Origin: Merdibacter sp965119685
GTDB taxonomy: Bacteria > Bacillota_I > Bacilli_A > Erysipelotrichales > Erysipelotrichaceae
Assembly (NCBI GenBank): GCA_965119685.1
Contig: OZ221971.1
Coordinates: 1,860,001 to 1,924,000 of the forward strand
Direction: 5' to 3'
DNA: 64,000 nt
Below are positions 25,731 to 34,203 of this stretch, piece by piece. The notes under the pieces are model-generated. The model was not told the DNA's origin and ran no database searches. It worked only from the letters and a program-made list of their open reading frames with translations. Positions within the stretch are counted from its first letter, which is position 1. The number at the start of each line of letters is the position of its first letter. The position numbers and the translations under genes are program-made.

Positions 25731-26441
25731 TTATCGATCCAAGCCGAGACGGCGGTAAACTTCCTGATAGGCGCCCTCAGCATCGCCCAAATCGCGGCGG
25801 AAGCGATCCTTATCGAGATGATCATGCGTCTCCATATCCCAATAGCGGCAGGTATCCGGACTGATCTCGTCCGCTAAGATGATCTCGCCGTGATAACGGC
25901 CAAACTCCAGCTTAAAGTCGATCAGCTCGATGCCGATCTTTCGGAATATCTCCTGCAAAATCTCATTGATCGCAAAGGCCATCTTTGAAATCTTCTCGAT
26001 CTCCTCCTCGCTCGCTAATCCTAAGGCCAGCGCCATGTAAGAGTTGATGAGCGGATCGCCCAAATCATCATTTTTATAGCTGAATTCCAGCGTGGAGCAC
26101 TTCAGCGGCGTTCCCTCCGGCACGCCTAAACGCTTGGAGAAGCTGCCGGCCGCCTTGTTGCGGATGATGACTTCCAGTGGAACGATCTCCACCTTCTTCA
26201 CCACCGTGCGCCGCTCGTCAAGCTCCTCTACATAATGCGTCGCAATGCCCTTTTCCTCTAAAATCTTACAAAGATAGTTGCTCATGCGGTTGTTGACGAT
26301 GCCCTTGCCGACGATCGTTCCCTTTTTCAAACCGTTGAATGCGGTCGCATCATCCTTATAGGAGACGATTAACAGATCCTCGTCATCCGTCTTGAACACC
26401 TTTTTCGCTTTTCCCTCGTACATCATTTCTAACTCTTTCAT
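25731..26441 (-). CDS. purC: SAICAR synthetase (phosphoribosylaminoimidazole-succinocarboxamide synthase)
   Basis: About 236 residues from ATG 26441 (MKELEMMYEGKAKKVFKTDD); GGAGG lies seven bases upstream. A longer reading would use a GTG that overlaps this ribosome binding site. Signature segments are EGKAKKVF at the start, IGIELIDFKLEFGR near 185, and the motif LADEISPDTCRYWD near 205. It joins aspartate to CAIR with ATP, giving SAICAR, step eight of de novo IMP synthesis. Second gene of the cluster; its product feeds PurB, whose gene follows. Confidence 0.97.
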   Translation of the reverse strand: MKELEMMYEGKAKKVFKTDDEDLLIVSYKDDATAFNGLKKGTIVGKGIVNNRMSNYLCKILEEKGIATHYVEELDERRTVVKKVEIVPLEVIIRNKAAGSFSKRLGVPEGTPLKCSTLEFSYKNDDLGDPLINSYMALALGLASEEEIEKISKMAFAINEILQEIFRKIGIELIDFKLEFGRYHGEIILADEISPDTCRYWDMETHDHLDKDRFRRDLGDAEGAYQEVYRRLGLDR

Positions 26442-26534
26442 GTCTACCTCCACTTTTCCCGCTTCTCACGGTCTGTTTCCGTCAAAGGACGGCGTTTTTC
26501 TCCCATGGCGATGGGAGATCTCTTTCGTGCATCC

Positions 26535-27830
26535 TCACTTGCCTGCGGCGATCAGATCATGCACATAGATGTTGTTGGAGCGATCCGGTCCCACCGAGAT
26601 CATCGACACCCGTACACCGGTGAACGTCTCGATAAAGCGGATATACTTCTGTGCGGCAGATGGCAGCTCGTCCCAAGTAGTCATCTTGGAAATATCCTCC
26701 TGCCAGCCCTCCAGCTCCTCATAGATCGGCACTGCCGCCGCTACGTCCTCCACGCTGCTTGGCACGTAGTCTACGCGCTGTCCGTCAATTTCGTAGGCAA
26801 CGCACACTTTCAGCGTATCCATCCCGCTGAGCACATCGATCTTCGTCAAGACGAGATCCGTCAGACCGTTGATGATGCAGGCATGCTTAACGACATTGAG
26901 GTCGAGCCAGCCGCAGCGTCTTGGCCGGCCGGTCGTCGCTCCGTACTCCCCGCCGCACTTGCGGATACGCTCGCCGATCGCATCGTCGAGCTCGCTGACA
27001 AAAGGCCCTTCTCCCACACGGGTGGAATACGCCTTCACCACGCCGATGATCTGCGTGAGCTTGCTTGGCGCTACCCCGGCTCCCGTGCAAACGCCGGCCG
27101 AGGTCGGAGAGGAAGAGGTGACGTAAGGATACGTACCGTAGTTAATATCCAGCATCGCTGCCTGCGCCCCTTCAAAGAGCACATCTTTTCCCTCGTTCAA
27201 ATCGCGGTTGACAACGCTGACACTCTCGATCAGACGGGAGACGATCTCCTCACGGATGGCCTTAAAGTCCTCTAACATCTTATCACAGTCCATCGCCTCT
27301 ACACCATAGATTTCCGTAAACAAACGATTTTTCTCGGCTAAGAAACGACGGGCCTTCTCCTCAAATACCGCAAAGTTTCGCAGATCGCACATGCGGATAC
27401 CATGACGGGCAAACTTATCCGCATAGCAAGGTCCGATGCCCCGCTTGGTCGTGCCGATCTTATGCGTGCCGGAATGCGCTTCCTGCAGCTCATCCTGATA
27501 GATGTGATAAGGCATGATGATATGCGCGCGATCCGAGATGCAGATGTGCTCGCAGCTCATCCCTTTCTGTTTGAGAACGTCGATCTCCTTGAGCAGAACG
27601 AAAGGATCGACGACGACGCCCGGTCCGATGATGCATTTCGCATGCGCGTGCAGCACACCGGAAGGCAGCAGGTGCAGAATGAATTTCTCCCCATTGACGA
27701 TGACCGTATGACCGGCGTTGTTTCCGCCTTGAAAGCGCACGATCGTATCTGCGTGCTCGCTGAGCACATCGACGACCTTGCCCTTTCCCTCATCACCCCA
27801 TTGGGTACCGACAACGACTCTTCCTGACAT
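26535..27830 (-). CDS. purA: adenylosuccinate synthetase
   Basis: 431 residues. Typical PurA start GTQWGDEGKGKVVDVLSEHA (GTP-binding loop), then FQGGNNAGHTVIVNGEKF, TKRGIGPCYADK, GAQAAMLDINYGTYPYVTSS and the C-terminal ISVGPDRSNNIYV. It makes adenylosuccinate from IMP and aspartate with GTP; PurB then completes AMP. First gene of purA-purC-purB, with a good promoter upstream. It is separated from purC by about 95 bases, so a separate promoter for purC cannot be excluded. Confidence 0.98.
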   Translation of the reverse strand: MSGRVVVGTQWGDEGKGKVVDVLSEHADTIVRFQGGNNAGHTVIVNGEKFILHLLPSGVLHAHAKCIIGPGVVVDPFVLLKEIDVLKQKGMSCEHICISDRAHIIMPYHIYQDELQEAHSGTHKIGTTKRGIGPCYADKFARHGIRMCDLRNFAVFEEKARRFLAEKNRLFTEIYGVEAMDCDKMLEDFKAIREEIVSRLIESVSVVNRDLNEGKDVLFEGAQAAMLDINYGTYPYVTSSSPTSAGVCTGAGVAPSKLTQIIGVVKAYSTRVGEGPFVSELDDAIGERIRKCGGEYGATTGRPRRCGWLDLNVVKHACIINGLTDLVLTKIDVLSGMDTLKVCVAYEIDGQRVDYVPSSVEDVAAAVPIYEELEGWQEDISKMTTWDELPSAAQKYIRFIETFTGVRVSMISVGPDRSNNIYVHDLIAAGK

Positions 27831-27873
27831 AGTACAACCACCTCGTATGCTTTCTATTTATAATCACGTGAAA

Positions 27874-27901
27874 ATTATATGACGTACGTAAAAAAAGTCA
27901 A
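27874..27901 (-). promoter_or_regulatory. promoter of the pur cluster
   Basis: TTGACT at 27896-27901 and TATAAT at 27874-27879, minus strand, with a 16-base spacer. It lies 44 bases upstream of the purA start. No PurBox-like CGAA repeats or purine riboswitch were recognised. Confidence 0.7.
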
Positions 27902-27923
27902 TGTTTTTCCATGCTTTTGCCCA

Positions 27924-27950
27924 CAAAAAACACCCTGCGCACCAAGGTGT
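27924..27950 (-). terminator. terminator-like hairpin after the GNAT gene
   Basis: ACACC and GGTGT pair around a loop, with a T-run on the minus strand after the stem. It lies between the GNAT gene and the purA promoter. Confidence 0.5.
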
Positions 27951-28012
27951 GCACCTAAGGGGCGAGACGCCTTGACAAAAAGAAAAGGAGATTTACAATC
28001 TCCCTCAATCGT

Positions 28013-28441
28013 TTACACTCTATATACCATGCGTACACCGTTCTCTGGACTGTGTTCCTGCTCCTCTTCCTCTTCAAAACCACAGGAATGATAAAAGCCC
28101 TTCAGCGCCTGTGCCTGCTCATCATCTCCGTGCATGACGACGCTGATTTCATCCTCCGGCTCAAAACAGCCGGCAACCGTATAGATCAGTTTGGTCGCCA
28201 CCCCCTGATTGCGGTAATCCGGGTGTACGGCTAACATGGTGAACTCCTTTTTCATACGATCAAACATCACAAAGCCTTCCAGCGTATCATCATCCAAGCT
28301 GACAAACACCTCACGGCGTTCGATCCCCTGGTTCAGCTCCTCGCTGAAGGAATTGTCCTTGTAGGCGGAATAGTCTTCCTTTATCGCATCAAACAAGCGG
28401 ACGCACGAGTCTGCATCCTCCTTTTTTGCGTGACGGATCAT
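28013..28441 (-). CDS. GNAT family N-acetyltransferase
   Basis: 142 residues with the GNAT fold: MIRHAKKEDADSCVRLFDAI at the start, a middle strand DTLEGFVMFDRM, motif A with the acetyl-CoA-binding R-x-x-G-x-A: VHPDYRNQGVATKLIYTVAG, and a late ALKGFYHSCGFEEEEE (motif B). It transfers an acetyl group from acetyl-CoA to an unknown amine. Start supported by AAAGGAG upstream. Not part of an obvious operon; it lies between pur and tre. Confidence 0.88.
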   Translation of the reverse strand: MIRHAKKEDADSCVRLFDAIKEDYSAYKDNSFSEELNQGIERREVFVSLDDDTLEGFVMFDRMKKEFTMLAVHPDYRNQGVATKLIYTVAGCFEPEDEISVVMHGDDEQAQALKGFYHSCGFEEEEEQEHSPENGVRMVYRV

Positions 28442-28556
28442 GTGATCACACTCCTTTTGCTGCTAACATGTTCATTCTAACGAAAACACGCCCCACTTGC
28501 AAGCATTTTCTTTGCCACCCTTTGATTTCCTGCATCGCTTTCCCCTGCATACACGC

Positions 28557-28585
28557 TTGACCGTCTTGTACGTACATGATAAGAT
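28557..28585 (+). promoter_or_regulatory. treR promoter with TGTACGTACA operator
   Basis: TTGACC (28557-28562), a 17-base spacer and TAAGAT (28580-28585). The palindrome TGTACGTACA (28567-28576) begins at the fifth base of the spacer, exactly as in the treP promoter. This suits autoregulation by TreR. The regulator-site assignment is inference from context. Confidence 0.8.
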
Positions 28586-28608
28586 GAGAGTGTTCGGGAG
28601 GGATGGTC

Positions 28609-29325
28609 ATGTCAAAATATGAGCAGATTTATCATAAGATTCTGAATAAGATCGAAAGCGGGGAATACGCGGTCGGCGAGACTCTGCCCGGAGAGTTTGA
28701 GCTGATGCGCCTCTTTGACGCATCACGCGACACCATCCGCAAATCGCTGCTATTGCTGGTGCAAAACGGCTATATCCAAAAATCGCAGGGACGCGGCAGC
28801 ATCGTCCTCGACTTCAACCGTTACGACTTTCCGGTATCCGGCGTCGTCAGCTTCAAGGAGTTAGCCGCGCAGATGAAAGAGAAGGTGGAAACAGAGGTCA
28901 TCTGCTTTGAGAAAACACATCCCGACGAGCGGATGCGCCGCATTTTTCAGCTGCGTCCAGACGACGACATCTGGTTTATCCAGCGCGTGCGCCGCATCAA
29001 CAAAGAGGCGGTCATCCTCGATACCGACGTGCTCGACGCACAGATCATCACCGATTTGACAAAAGAGATCGCACAGGATTCCCTCTATCACCACATTGAA
29101 GGGACGCTGGGGCTTACCATCGCCTACGCTCGCAAGGAAATCACCTGTCAAAATATCAACGGGCAGGATGAACAAACGCTGGATCTGCGTCATCATGACA
29201 TGGTTGTCAGCGTAGAATCCTACACCTATCTCGACGATGCGCGCGTCTTTCAATACACCTCCAGCCGACATCGTCCTGATAAATTCCGCTTTATCGAATT
29301 TGCCCGCCGCCAAAAGCAGGTATGA
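28609..29325 (+). CDS. treR: trehalose operon repressor, GntR/HutC family
   Basis: 238 residues. Residues 1-70 are the GntR winged-helix: YEQIYHKILNKIESGEYAVG, LPGEFELMRLFDASRDTIRK, VQNGYIQKSQGRGSIVL. Residues 80-235 form the UTRA ligand domain (FQLRPDDDIWFIQRVRRINK, a late SSRHRPDKFRFIEFAR, the latter very like TreR of Bacillus). TreR binds trehalose-6-phosphate and releases DNA. ATG 28609 has GGGAGG seven bases upstream; an in-frame ATG at 28603 is too close to it. It is transcribed toward treP-treC and shares a palindromic operator with them. Confidence 0.9.
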   Translation: MSKYEQIYHKILNKIESGEYAVGETLPGEFELMRLFDASRDTIRKSLLLLVQNGYIQKSQGRGSIVLDFNRYDFPVSGVVSFKELAAQMKEKVETEVICFEKTHPDERMRRIFQLRPDDDIWFIQRVRRINKEAVILDTDVLDAQIITDLTKEIAQDSLYHHIEGTLGLTIAYARKEITCQNINGQDEQTLDLRHHDMVVSVESYTYLDDARVFQYTSSRHRPDKFRFIEFARRQKQV

Positions 29326-29584
29326 ACAAAACAATGCCGTTATCGTTTCCCCTCTCCCTTGCTGCTCGATGAAGCAGCCGATCCTTACCGATCGCGTATG
29401 ACATTCACCGAAAAGAGGGAGTCACCACCCATCCTTACCATAGAATCCTGCACAGGCGTTTTCGCAGTGTCCACATGCAGAGGTCAAAGCGTTATTCACA
29501 CCCGACATCTGCGCTTATCGTATGATTTCCTATAAATATGAATAGACAACGTGCATCCCTTGAGCGACGAAGATGCGCAAGAAT

Positions 29585-29801
29585 GGGGCTGTAACGAAAA
29601 GAAAAAGGAAGATCCCTATGAAAAAACGAGTATTGATGCAGGCTGACGCCATTTTATACTCGCTTTTTCATTCATTATCGCCGTTTTTAGCAAACAAAAT
29701 TCACATAACAGAAAAAATTGAATTCTGTTCACCTATATTAAATTCTGTTTCCTATGAGAATGCGATGCTTTTTTTCCGGGTGCTTTTGTTCGTTACAGCC
29801 C
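29585..29801 (+). repeat. MITE/REP-like repeat, family 1 copy B
   Basis: 217 bp with inverted termini: GGGCTGTAACGAA at the left and TTCGTTACAGCCC at the right, perfect over 13 bases. Internal hairpin ACGAGTATTGATGCAGGCTG ... ATACTCG (about 29623-29665). Shares the hairpin, the CCGTTTTTAG segment and TATGAGAATGCG with copy C at 18378-18575. Confidence 0.85.
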
Positions 29802-29806
29802 TATTA

Positions 29807-29914
29807 TTTCCTATATGCAAACCCGAGAGCAAACGGATACCAAGCAAAGATGAAAAATGCGGCCAGCATTCTTATGATCTTTGGTCTTTGCTTTTAGAGA
29901 CGTACAGAAGTGCG
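29807..29914 (+). repeat. coding-like repeat, family 2 copy a
   Basis: About 108 bp starting five bases after family 1 copy B. In one frame it reads FPICKPESKRIPSKDEKC, then HSYDLW and ETYRS. The same frame and residues recur at 49009-49118 and, inverted, at 61885-61978. Confidence 0.65.
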
Positions 29915-30050
29915 TTTTTTTTGATCTCTCTGTTTTTGACAGTGAACCTCTGTTCCTTCGTTTTCTCCATGATTTCGTACAGTCTTCCTCCTTTTCGGCG
30001 TCTCGCTTTTTCCTTTTTTTGCTAAACGCCAATAATCGTGCATTTTACAG

Positions 30051-30105
30051 TTGACATACATGTACGTACAAGATATACTATCTATGTAACACAGATGTAC
30101 GTACA
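30051..30105 (+). promoter_or_regulatory. treP promoter with two TGTACGTACA operators
   Basis: TTGACA (30051-30056), 17 bases, TATACT (30074-30079). One palindrome TGTACGTACA (30061-30070) lies in the spacer beginning at its fifth base; the second (30096-30105) lies downstream of the -10. The pair could support cooperative repression by TreR. Confidence 0.85.
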
Positions 30106-30125
30106 TGTGTACAGGAGGAGTTTGA

Positions 30126-32045
30126 ATGGGAAAGTTTACCAATGATGCCAAGCTGCTGCTCGAATATGTCGGCGGCAAGGAAAACATCAACGCCGTATCG
30201 CATTGCGTTACCCGCATGCGCTTCGTGTTAGCAGACAGTAGTAAAGCGGATGTGGACAAGATCGAGTCGATCCCCAGCGCAAAGGGTACGTTTACACAGT
30301 CCGGCCAGTTTCAGGTCATCATCGGCAATGAAGTCAGCGAGTTCTACAATGAGTTCACCGCGATCGCCGGCATCGAGGGCGTCAGCAAGGATGCGGTGAA
30401 AAGCGCCGCCAAAACCAACCAAACGCTCATACAGCGCATCATGGGCGCACTGGGGGAAATCTTCGCTCCGATCATCCCGGCGCTCATCTGCGGCGGTCTG
30501 ATTTTAGGCTTTCGCAACATCATCGGCGAGCTGCCGATCTTCAATGGTCAGACGCTGGCGGCGACCTCACAGTTTTGGGCGGGCACTTACCAGTTTCTCT
30601 GGCTGATCGGCGAAGCGGTGTTCCATCTGTTGCCGGTAGGAATCGTCTGGTCGATCACCAAGAAGATGGGGACGACGCAGATGCTGGGCATCGTGCTGGG
30701 CTTAACCCTCGTCTCTCCGCAGCTGCTCAACGGCTTTAGCGTTGCCAATACGGCAGCGGCAGATATTCCGGTATGGGATTTCGGCTTTGCACAGGTATCG
30801 ATGATCGGTTATCAGGGACAGGTCATCGCCGCCATGATGGCCGGCTTTGTCCTCGTGTTCTTGGAAAAGTTCTTCCGCAAGCACTGCCCGGCTGTCATCA
30901 GCATGATCGTCGTTCCGTTTTGTTCATTGGTGCCGGCGGTCATCATCGCCCATACGATTGTCGGTCCGATCGGCTGGACCATCGGCAACTTCATCGCCGA
31001 TGTCGTTTATAACGGTCTGATGAGTCCTTTCGGCGTCTTGTTCGCCGGTGTGTTCGGCCTGCTGTACGCCCCTGTCGTCATGACCGGTCTGCATCACATG
31101 ACCAATGCGATCGACACGCAGTTAGCAACGCTCTACAACGGTACGATCCTATGGCCGATGATCGCTTTAAGCAACATCGCGCAGGGTTCCAGCGTACTCG
31201 CCATGAGCATTTTACAGAAGAAAAACGAACGCGCCCAGCAGGTCAATGTCCCTGCCTGCATCTCCTGCTACCTCGGCGTAACGGAACCGGCGCTGTTTGG
31301 CGTCAACATGAAATACGGCTTCCCGCTCGTCTGCGGCATGATCGGTTCCGCCATCGCGGCGATGATCTCCGTAGGCAGCGGTGTCAAGGCGTTCAGCATC
31401 GGCGTCGGCGGACTGCCAGGCATCATCTCCATCCGCCCGGAGTTCTACGTACCGTTTTTAATCGCCATGGCGGCTGCCATCGTCATCCCTTTCCTGCTGA
31501 CCTTCCTCGTCGGCATCAGAAAGCTGAGCGCAAAAGAGCGCGGCAAGGAAGAGAAAGAAGCGTCAACGGCAAAGGATGCACAATCAAGCGATCTTCCGCA
31601 AGATGACGGTTTTGTCGCTCCGATGGATGGCGTCATCACTCCTTTGGAAGAGGTCAGCGATCAGGCGTTTGCCTCGAGAGCGATGGGAGATGGCTTTGCG
31701 ATCGATCTGAAAGGCTCCCGCGTCGTCGCACCTTTCAACGCTGAGGTGATCGTCTGCTTCCCTACCCATCATGCGTATGGCTTAAAGACGAACGATGGCA
31801 AAGAACTGCTCATCCATATCGGCATGGATACCGTCGAGCTCAACGGCGAGGGCTTTACGCCGCATGTCAGCGTCGGCGACATCGTCAAACAGGGCGATTT
31901 GATCTGTGAGGTGGATACCGCCTTTGTCCAAAGCAAACAAAAACCGCTCGTCTCCCCGATCATCTTCACCAGCGGGCAAAAAGTGACGCTGAAAAAGCAG
32001 GGAGAGGTGCACGCCTTAGATAATGACATCATCGACATCGAATAA
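30126..32045 (+). CDS. treP: PTS trehalose transporter, EIIBCA fusion
   Basis: 639 residues. EIIB domain (1-85) with the phospho-Cys in NAVSHCVTRMRF (Cys27). EIIC domain (about 105-460) with ten or so hydrophobic segments and PTS glucose-family markers such as ICGGLILGFRNI and TGLHHMTNAID. A linker rich in Lys/Glu/Ser follows. EIIA domain (about 490-639) with the phospho-His in LLIHIGMDTVEL (His564). It imports trehalose and phosphorylates it to trehalose-6-phosphate. The Bacillus TreP lacks EIIA, so this version is self-contained. AGGAGG precedes the ATG. Followed 12 bases later by treC. Confidence 0.95.
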   Translation: MGKFTNDAKLLLEYVGGKENINAVSHCVTRMRFVLADSSKADVDKIESIPSAKGTFTQSGQFQVIIGNEVSEFYNEFTAIAGIEGVSKDAVKSAAKTNQTLIQRIMGALGEIFAPIIPALICGGLILGFRNIIGELPIFNGQTLAATSQFWAGTYQFLWLIGEAVFHLLPVGIVWSITKKMGTTQMLGIVLGLTLVSPQLLNGFSVANTAAADIPVWDFGFAQVSMIGYQGQVIAAMMAGFVLVFLEKFFRKHCPAVISMIVVPFCSLVPAVIIAHTIVGPIGWTIGNFIADVVYNGLMSPFGVLFAGVFGLLYAPVVMTGLHHMTNAIDTQLATLYNGTILWPMIALSNIAQGSSVLAMSILQKKNERAQQVNVPACISCYLGVTEPALFGVNMKYGFPLVCGMIGSAIAAMISVGSGVKAFSIGVGGLPGIISIRPEFYVPFLIAMAAAIVIPFLLTFLVGIRKLSAKERGKEEKEASTAKDAQSSDLPQDDGFVAPMDGVITPLEEVSDQAFASRAMGDGFAIDLKGSRVVAPFNAEVIVCFPTHHAYGLKTNDGKELLIHIGMDTVELNGEGFTPHVSVGDIVKQGDLICEVDTAFVQSKQKPLVSPIIFTSGQKVTLKKQGEVHALDNDIIDIE

Positions 32046-32057
32046 GAGGAGGTACGC

Positions 32058-33704
32058 ATGAAACATTCACATAAGACAGTCTATCAGATTTATCCGAAAT
32101 CATTCTGTGATTCCAATCATGACGGCTGGGGCGATCTGCGCGGCGTCATCAGCAAGCTGGATTATTTGCAGATGTTAGGCATCGACTATATCTGGTTCAA
32201 TGCGATGTTTGTCTCTCCGCAGCGCGATAACGGCTATGACGTTGCCGATTATCGCAGCATCGACCCGCGCTATGGCACGATGGAGGATTTCGAGCTGCTT
32301 TGTCAGGAAGCGAAAAAACGCGGTATCGACGTCATGCTCGACATGGTGTTCAATCACACTTCCACCGCGCATGCGTGGTTTCAAAAGGCCATCAGCGGCG
32401 ATCAGAAATATCAGGATTACTATATCTTCCGCAAGGGAAAGAACGATGGCAGTGCGCCTAACAACTGGCATTCCAAGTTCGGCGGTCCGGCTTGGGAATA
32501 TGTCGAGAGCCTTGACGCATATTATCTTCACCTCTTCGACGTCACACAGGCGGATCTCAACTGGGAAAACCCGCAGGTGCGCAAAGAGTTAGCCGACATC
32601 GTCAACTTCTGGCGTGAAAAAGGCGTGCACGGCTTTCGCTTCGACGTTGTCAACCTCATCTCCAAGGCGGGCTATGGCGACGATCCTAACTGCTTTGACG
32701 GCCGCCAGTATTACACAGACGGACCAAAGGTACACGAATACCTCAAGGAGCTCAATGAGCACAGCTTCGGCCTAGACGAGGAGTCGATGACGGTCGGCGA
32801 GATGAGCTCCACCACGATCGATAACTGTGTGCGCTACTCCGGTGCGGCTGCCCATGAGCTTTCCAGCGTATTCACCTTCCATCATCTCAAGGTCGATTAC
32901 AAGAATAAGCAGAAATGGGAACTGATGCCCTTTGACTTCCAAGAACTTAAAAAGCTGCTCAACCAATGGCAGCTGGGCATGCAGGAGGCAGACGCATGGA
33001 ACGCCCTGTTCTGGTGCAATCACGACCAGCCTCGTGCGCTCTCCCGCTTCGGCGATGACAAGCGTTATCCAAAGCAGTCCGCGAAAATGTTAGCTACTGC
33101 CCTGCATGGCATGCGCGGTACTCCTTATGTCTATCAGGGCGAGGAGATCGGCATGACCAACGCATACTTCAGCGATATTCGTCAATACCGCGATGTGGAG
33201 AGCATCAACTTCTTTGAGATTTTAAAGCAGCAGGGTAAACAAGAGCCTGAAATCTATCACATCCTGCAAGAGCGCTCCCGCGACAACGCACGCACCCCGA
33301 TGCAGTGGGACGATCAGCCTTACGGCGGCTTCAGCGACAGCGAGCCTTGGATTTCCGTCATTGACAACTATCCAAAGATCAACGTCAAAAACGCCTTAGC
33401 CGATCCGGACTCCATTTTCTATCATTATCAGAAGCTGATCCGCATGCGCAAGGAATACGAGGTCATCGCCGAGGGACGCTATGTGCCGATGTTGGAGGAG
33501 CACGATCAGGTATTCGCCTATCAGCGCATCTTAGGTGATGAACTGCTCATCGTCGTCAGCAATTTTTATGGAAGCGCCTGCGATGTAGAGCTGCCGCAGG
33601 AATGCGCACAGATGAAACTATTGCTAAGCAACTATGCGGATACCAAAGCAGGGGCAAAGATGACGCTGCGCCCGTATGAGTCCTTCATCCTCTACCGCTC
33701 ATAA
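32058..33704 (+). CDS. treC: alpha,alpha-phosphotrehalase (trehalose-6-phosphate hydrolase)
   Basis: 548 residues, family GH13. Markers: KTVYQIYPKSFCDSNHDGWG at the start; DVMLDMVFNHTSTAHAWF (GH13 region I); GFRFDVVNLISK with the nucleophile Asp (region II); a region III Glu in MTVGEMS; and FWCNHDQPRALSRFGDD (region IV). These fit phosphotrehalase (TreA/TreC) better than oligo-1,6-glucosidase, and the gene context with treP and treR decides it. It cleaves trehalose-6-phosphate into glucose and glucose-6-phosphate in the cytoplasm. Last gene of the operon; a terminator follows. Confidence 0.95.
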   Translation: MKHSHKTVYQIYPKSFCDSNHDGWGDLRGVISKLDYLQMLGIDYIWFNAMFVSPQRDNGYDVADYRSIDPRYGTMEDFELLCQEAKKRGIDVMLDMVFNHTSTAHAWFQKAISGDQKYQDYYIFRKGKNDGSAPNNWHSKFGGPAWEYVESLDAYYLHLFDVTQADLNWENPQVRKELADIVNFWREKGVHGFRFDVVNLISKAGYGDDPNCFDGRQYYTDGPKVHEYLKELNEHSFGLDEESMTVGEMSSTTIDNCVRYSGAAAHELSSVFTFHHLKVDYKNKQKWELMPFDFQELKKLLNQWQLGMQEADAWNALFWCNHDQPRALSRFGDDKRYPKQSAKMLATALHGMRGTPYVYQGEEIGMTNAYFSDIRQYRDVESINFFEILKQQGKQEPEIYHILQERSRDNARTPMQWDDQPYGGFSDSEPWISVIDNYPKINVKNALADPDSIFYHYQKLIRMRKEYEVIAEGRYVPMLEEHDQVFAYQRILGDELLIVVSNFYGSACDVELPQECAQMKLLLSNYADTKAGAKMTLRPYESFILYRS

Positions 33705-33781
33705 AGCAAGGCGGACAGCAACGTTCATTCGATATTTCAACAGCATTTTCAATCATAAACGCCGCAAACCTGCGGCTAGCG

Positions 33782-33817
33782 ACAGCGTGTGTTTGGGGTT
33801 CACACGCTGTTTTTTTA
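33782..33817 (+). terminator. rho-independent terminator of the tre operon
   Basis: ACAGCGTGTG and CACACGCTGT form a perfect ten-base stem around a short loop, followed by seven T. It lies about 80 bases after the treC stop codon. Confidence 0.92.
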
Positions 33818-34203
33818 TGTTCCCCTCCCCCCTCTCTTTCCTTAGTGGATTTTGAAACGATACTCTCCCTTGAGTGCTCAGGCAGCGATCGCACCGCTGT
33901 CCCCTGTCTGAGATTGGCATTTCTTTCCCTCTTCCCCACTTTTCCCTTTCACCATGTGCTGTCTGCTTGCGATACCATCAGTTTTTTTGGCTCACAACAG
34001 GTGCCGCATCATGATGTTTTTCTCTGTCATAGCCATTTGCAGGACAATTAGCCGCTTTTTACGCCTTCAAAGCTAGGTGGGACTTTCTCCTTTGCCCTCT
34101 GCCTATTTTGGCAGATCTCCCTTTTTATATTGACCTCGCTCTCATTATGAGGCAAACTGTATATAGAGAAGAACAATGAGAAAGAAACGAGAGGAAGGTG
34201 GCT
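33818..34203. other. intergenic region, no gene recognised
   Basis: About 385 bases upstream of the moxR operon. Nothing beyond a plausible TTGACC at 34131-34136 was recognised; no matching -10 could be assigned with confidence. Confidence 0.4.

Larger units (their letters stand above)
29326..30050. other. intergenic region between treR and treP, filled by repeats
   Basis: About 725 bases, unusually long for a regulator-to-target gap, and AT-rich in its middle. It contains family 1 copy B (29585-29801) and family 2 copy a (29807-29914). An open frame over 29573-30025 runs across both repeats; it is judged incidental except for the short conserved part in family 2. Confidence 0.6.

Noticed and set aside
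26490..26520. TCTCCCAT/ATGGGAGA hairpin between purA and purC
   Set aside because: On the transcribed strand it is followed by A, not T, so it is not a terminator and its meaning is unclear.
27881..27890. GACGTACGTA near the purA promoter
   Set aside because: Contains the core ACGTACGT but not the full TGTACGTACA seen at the tre promoters, so it is not called a TreR site.
29573..30025. 150-residue open frame between treR and treP
   Set aside because: It crosses two repeat elements, has no ribosome binding site or family match, and its only conserved part belongs to family 2.
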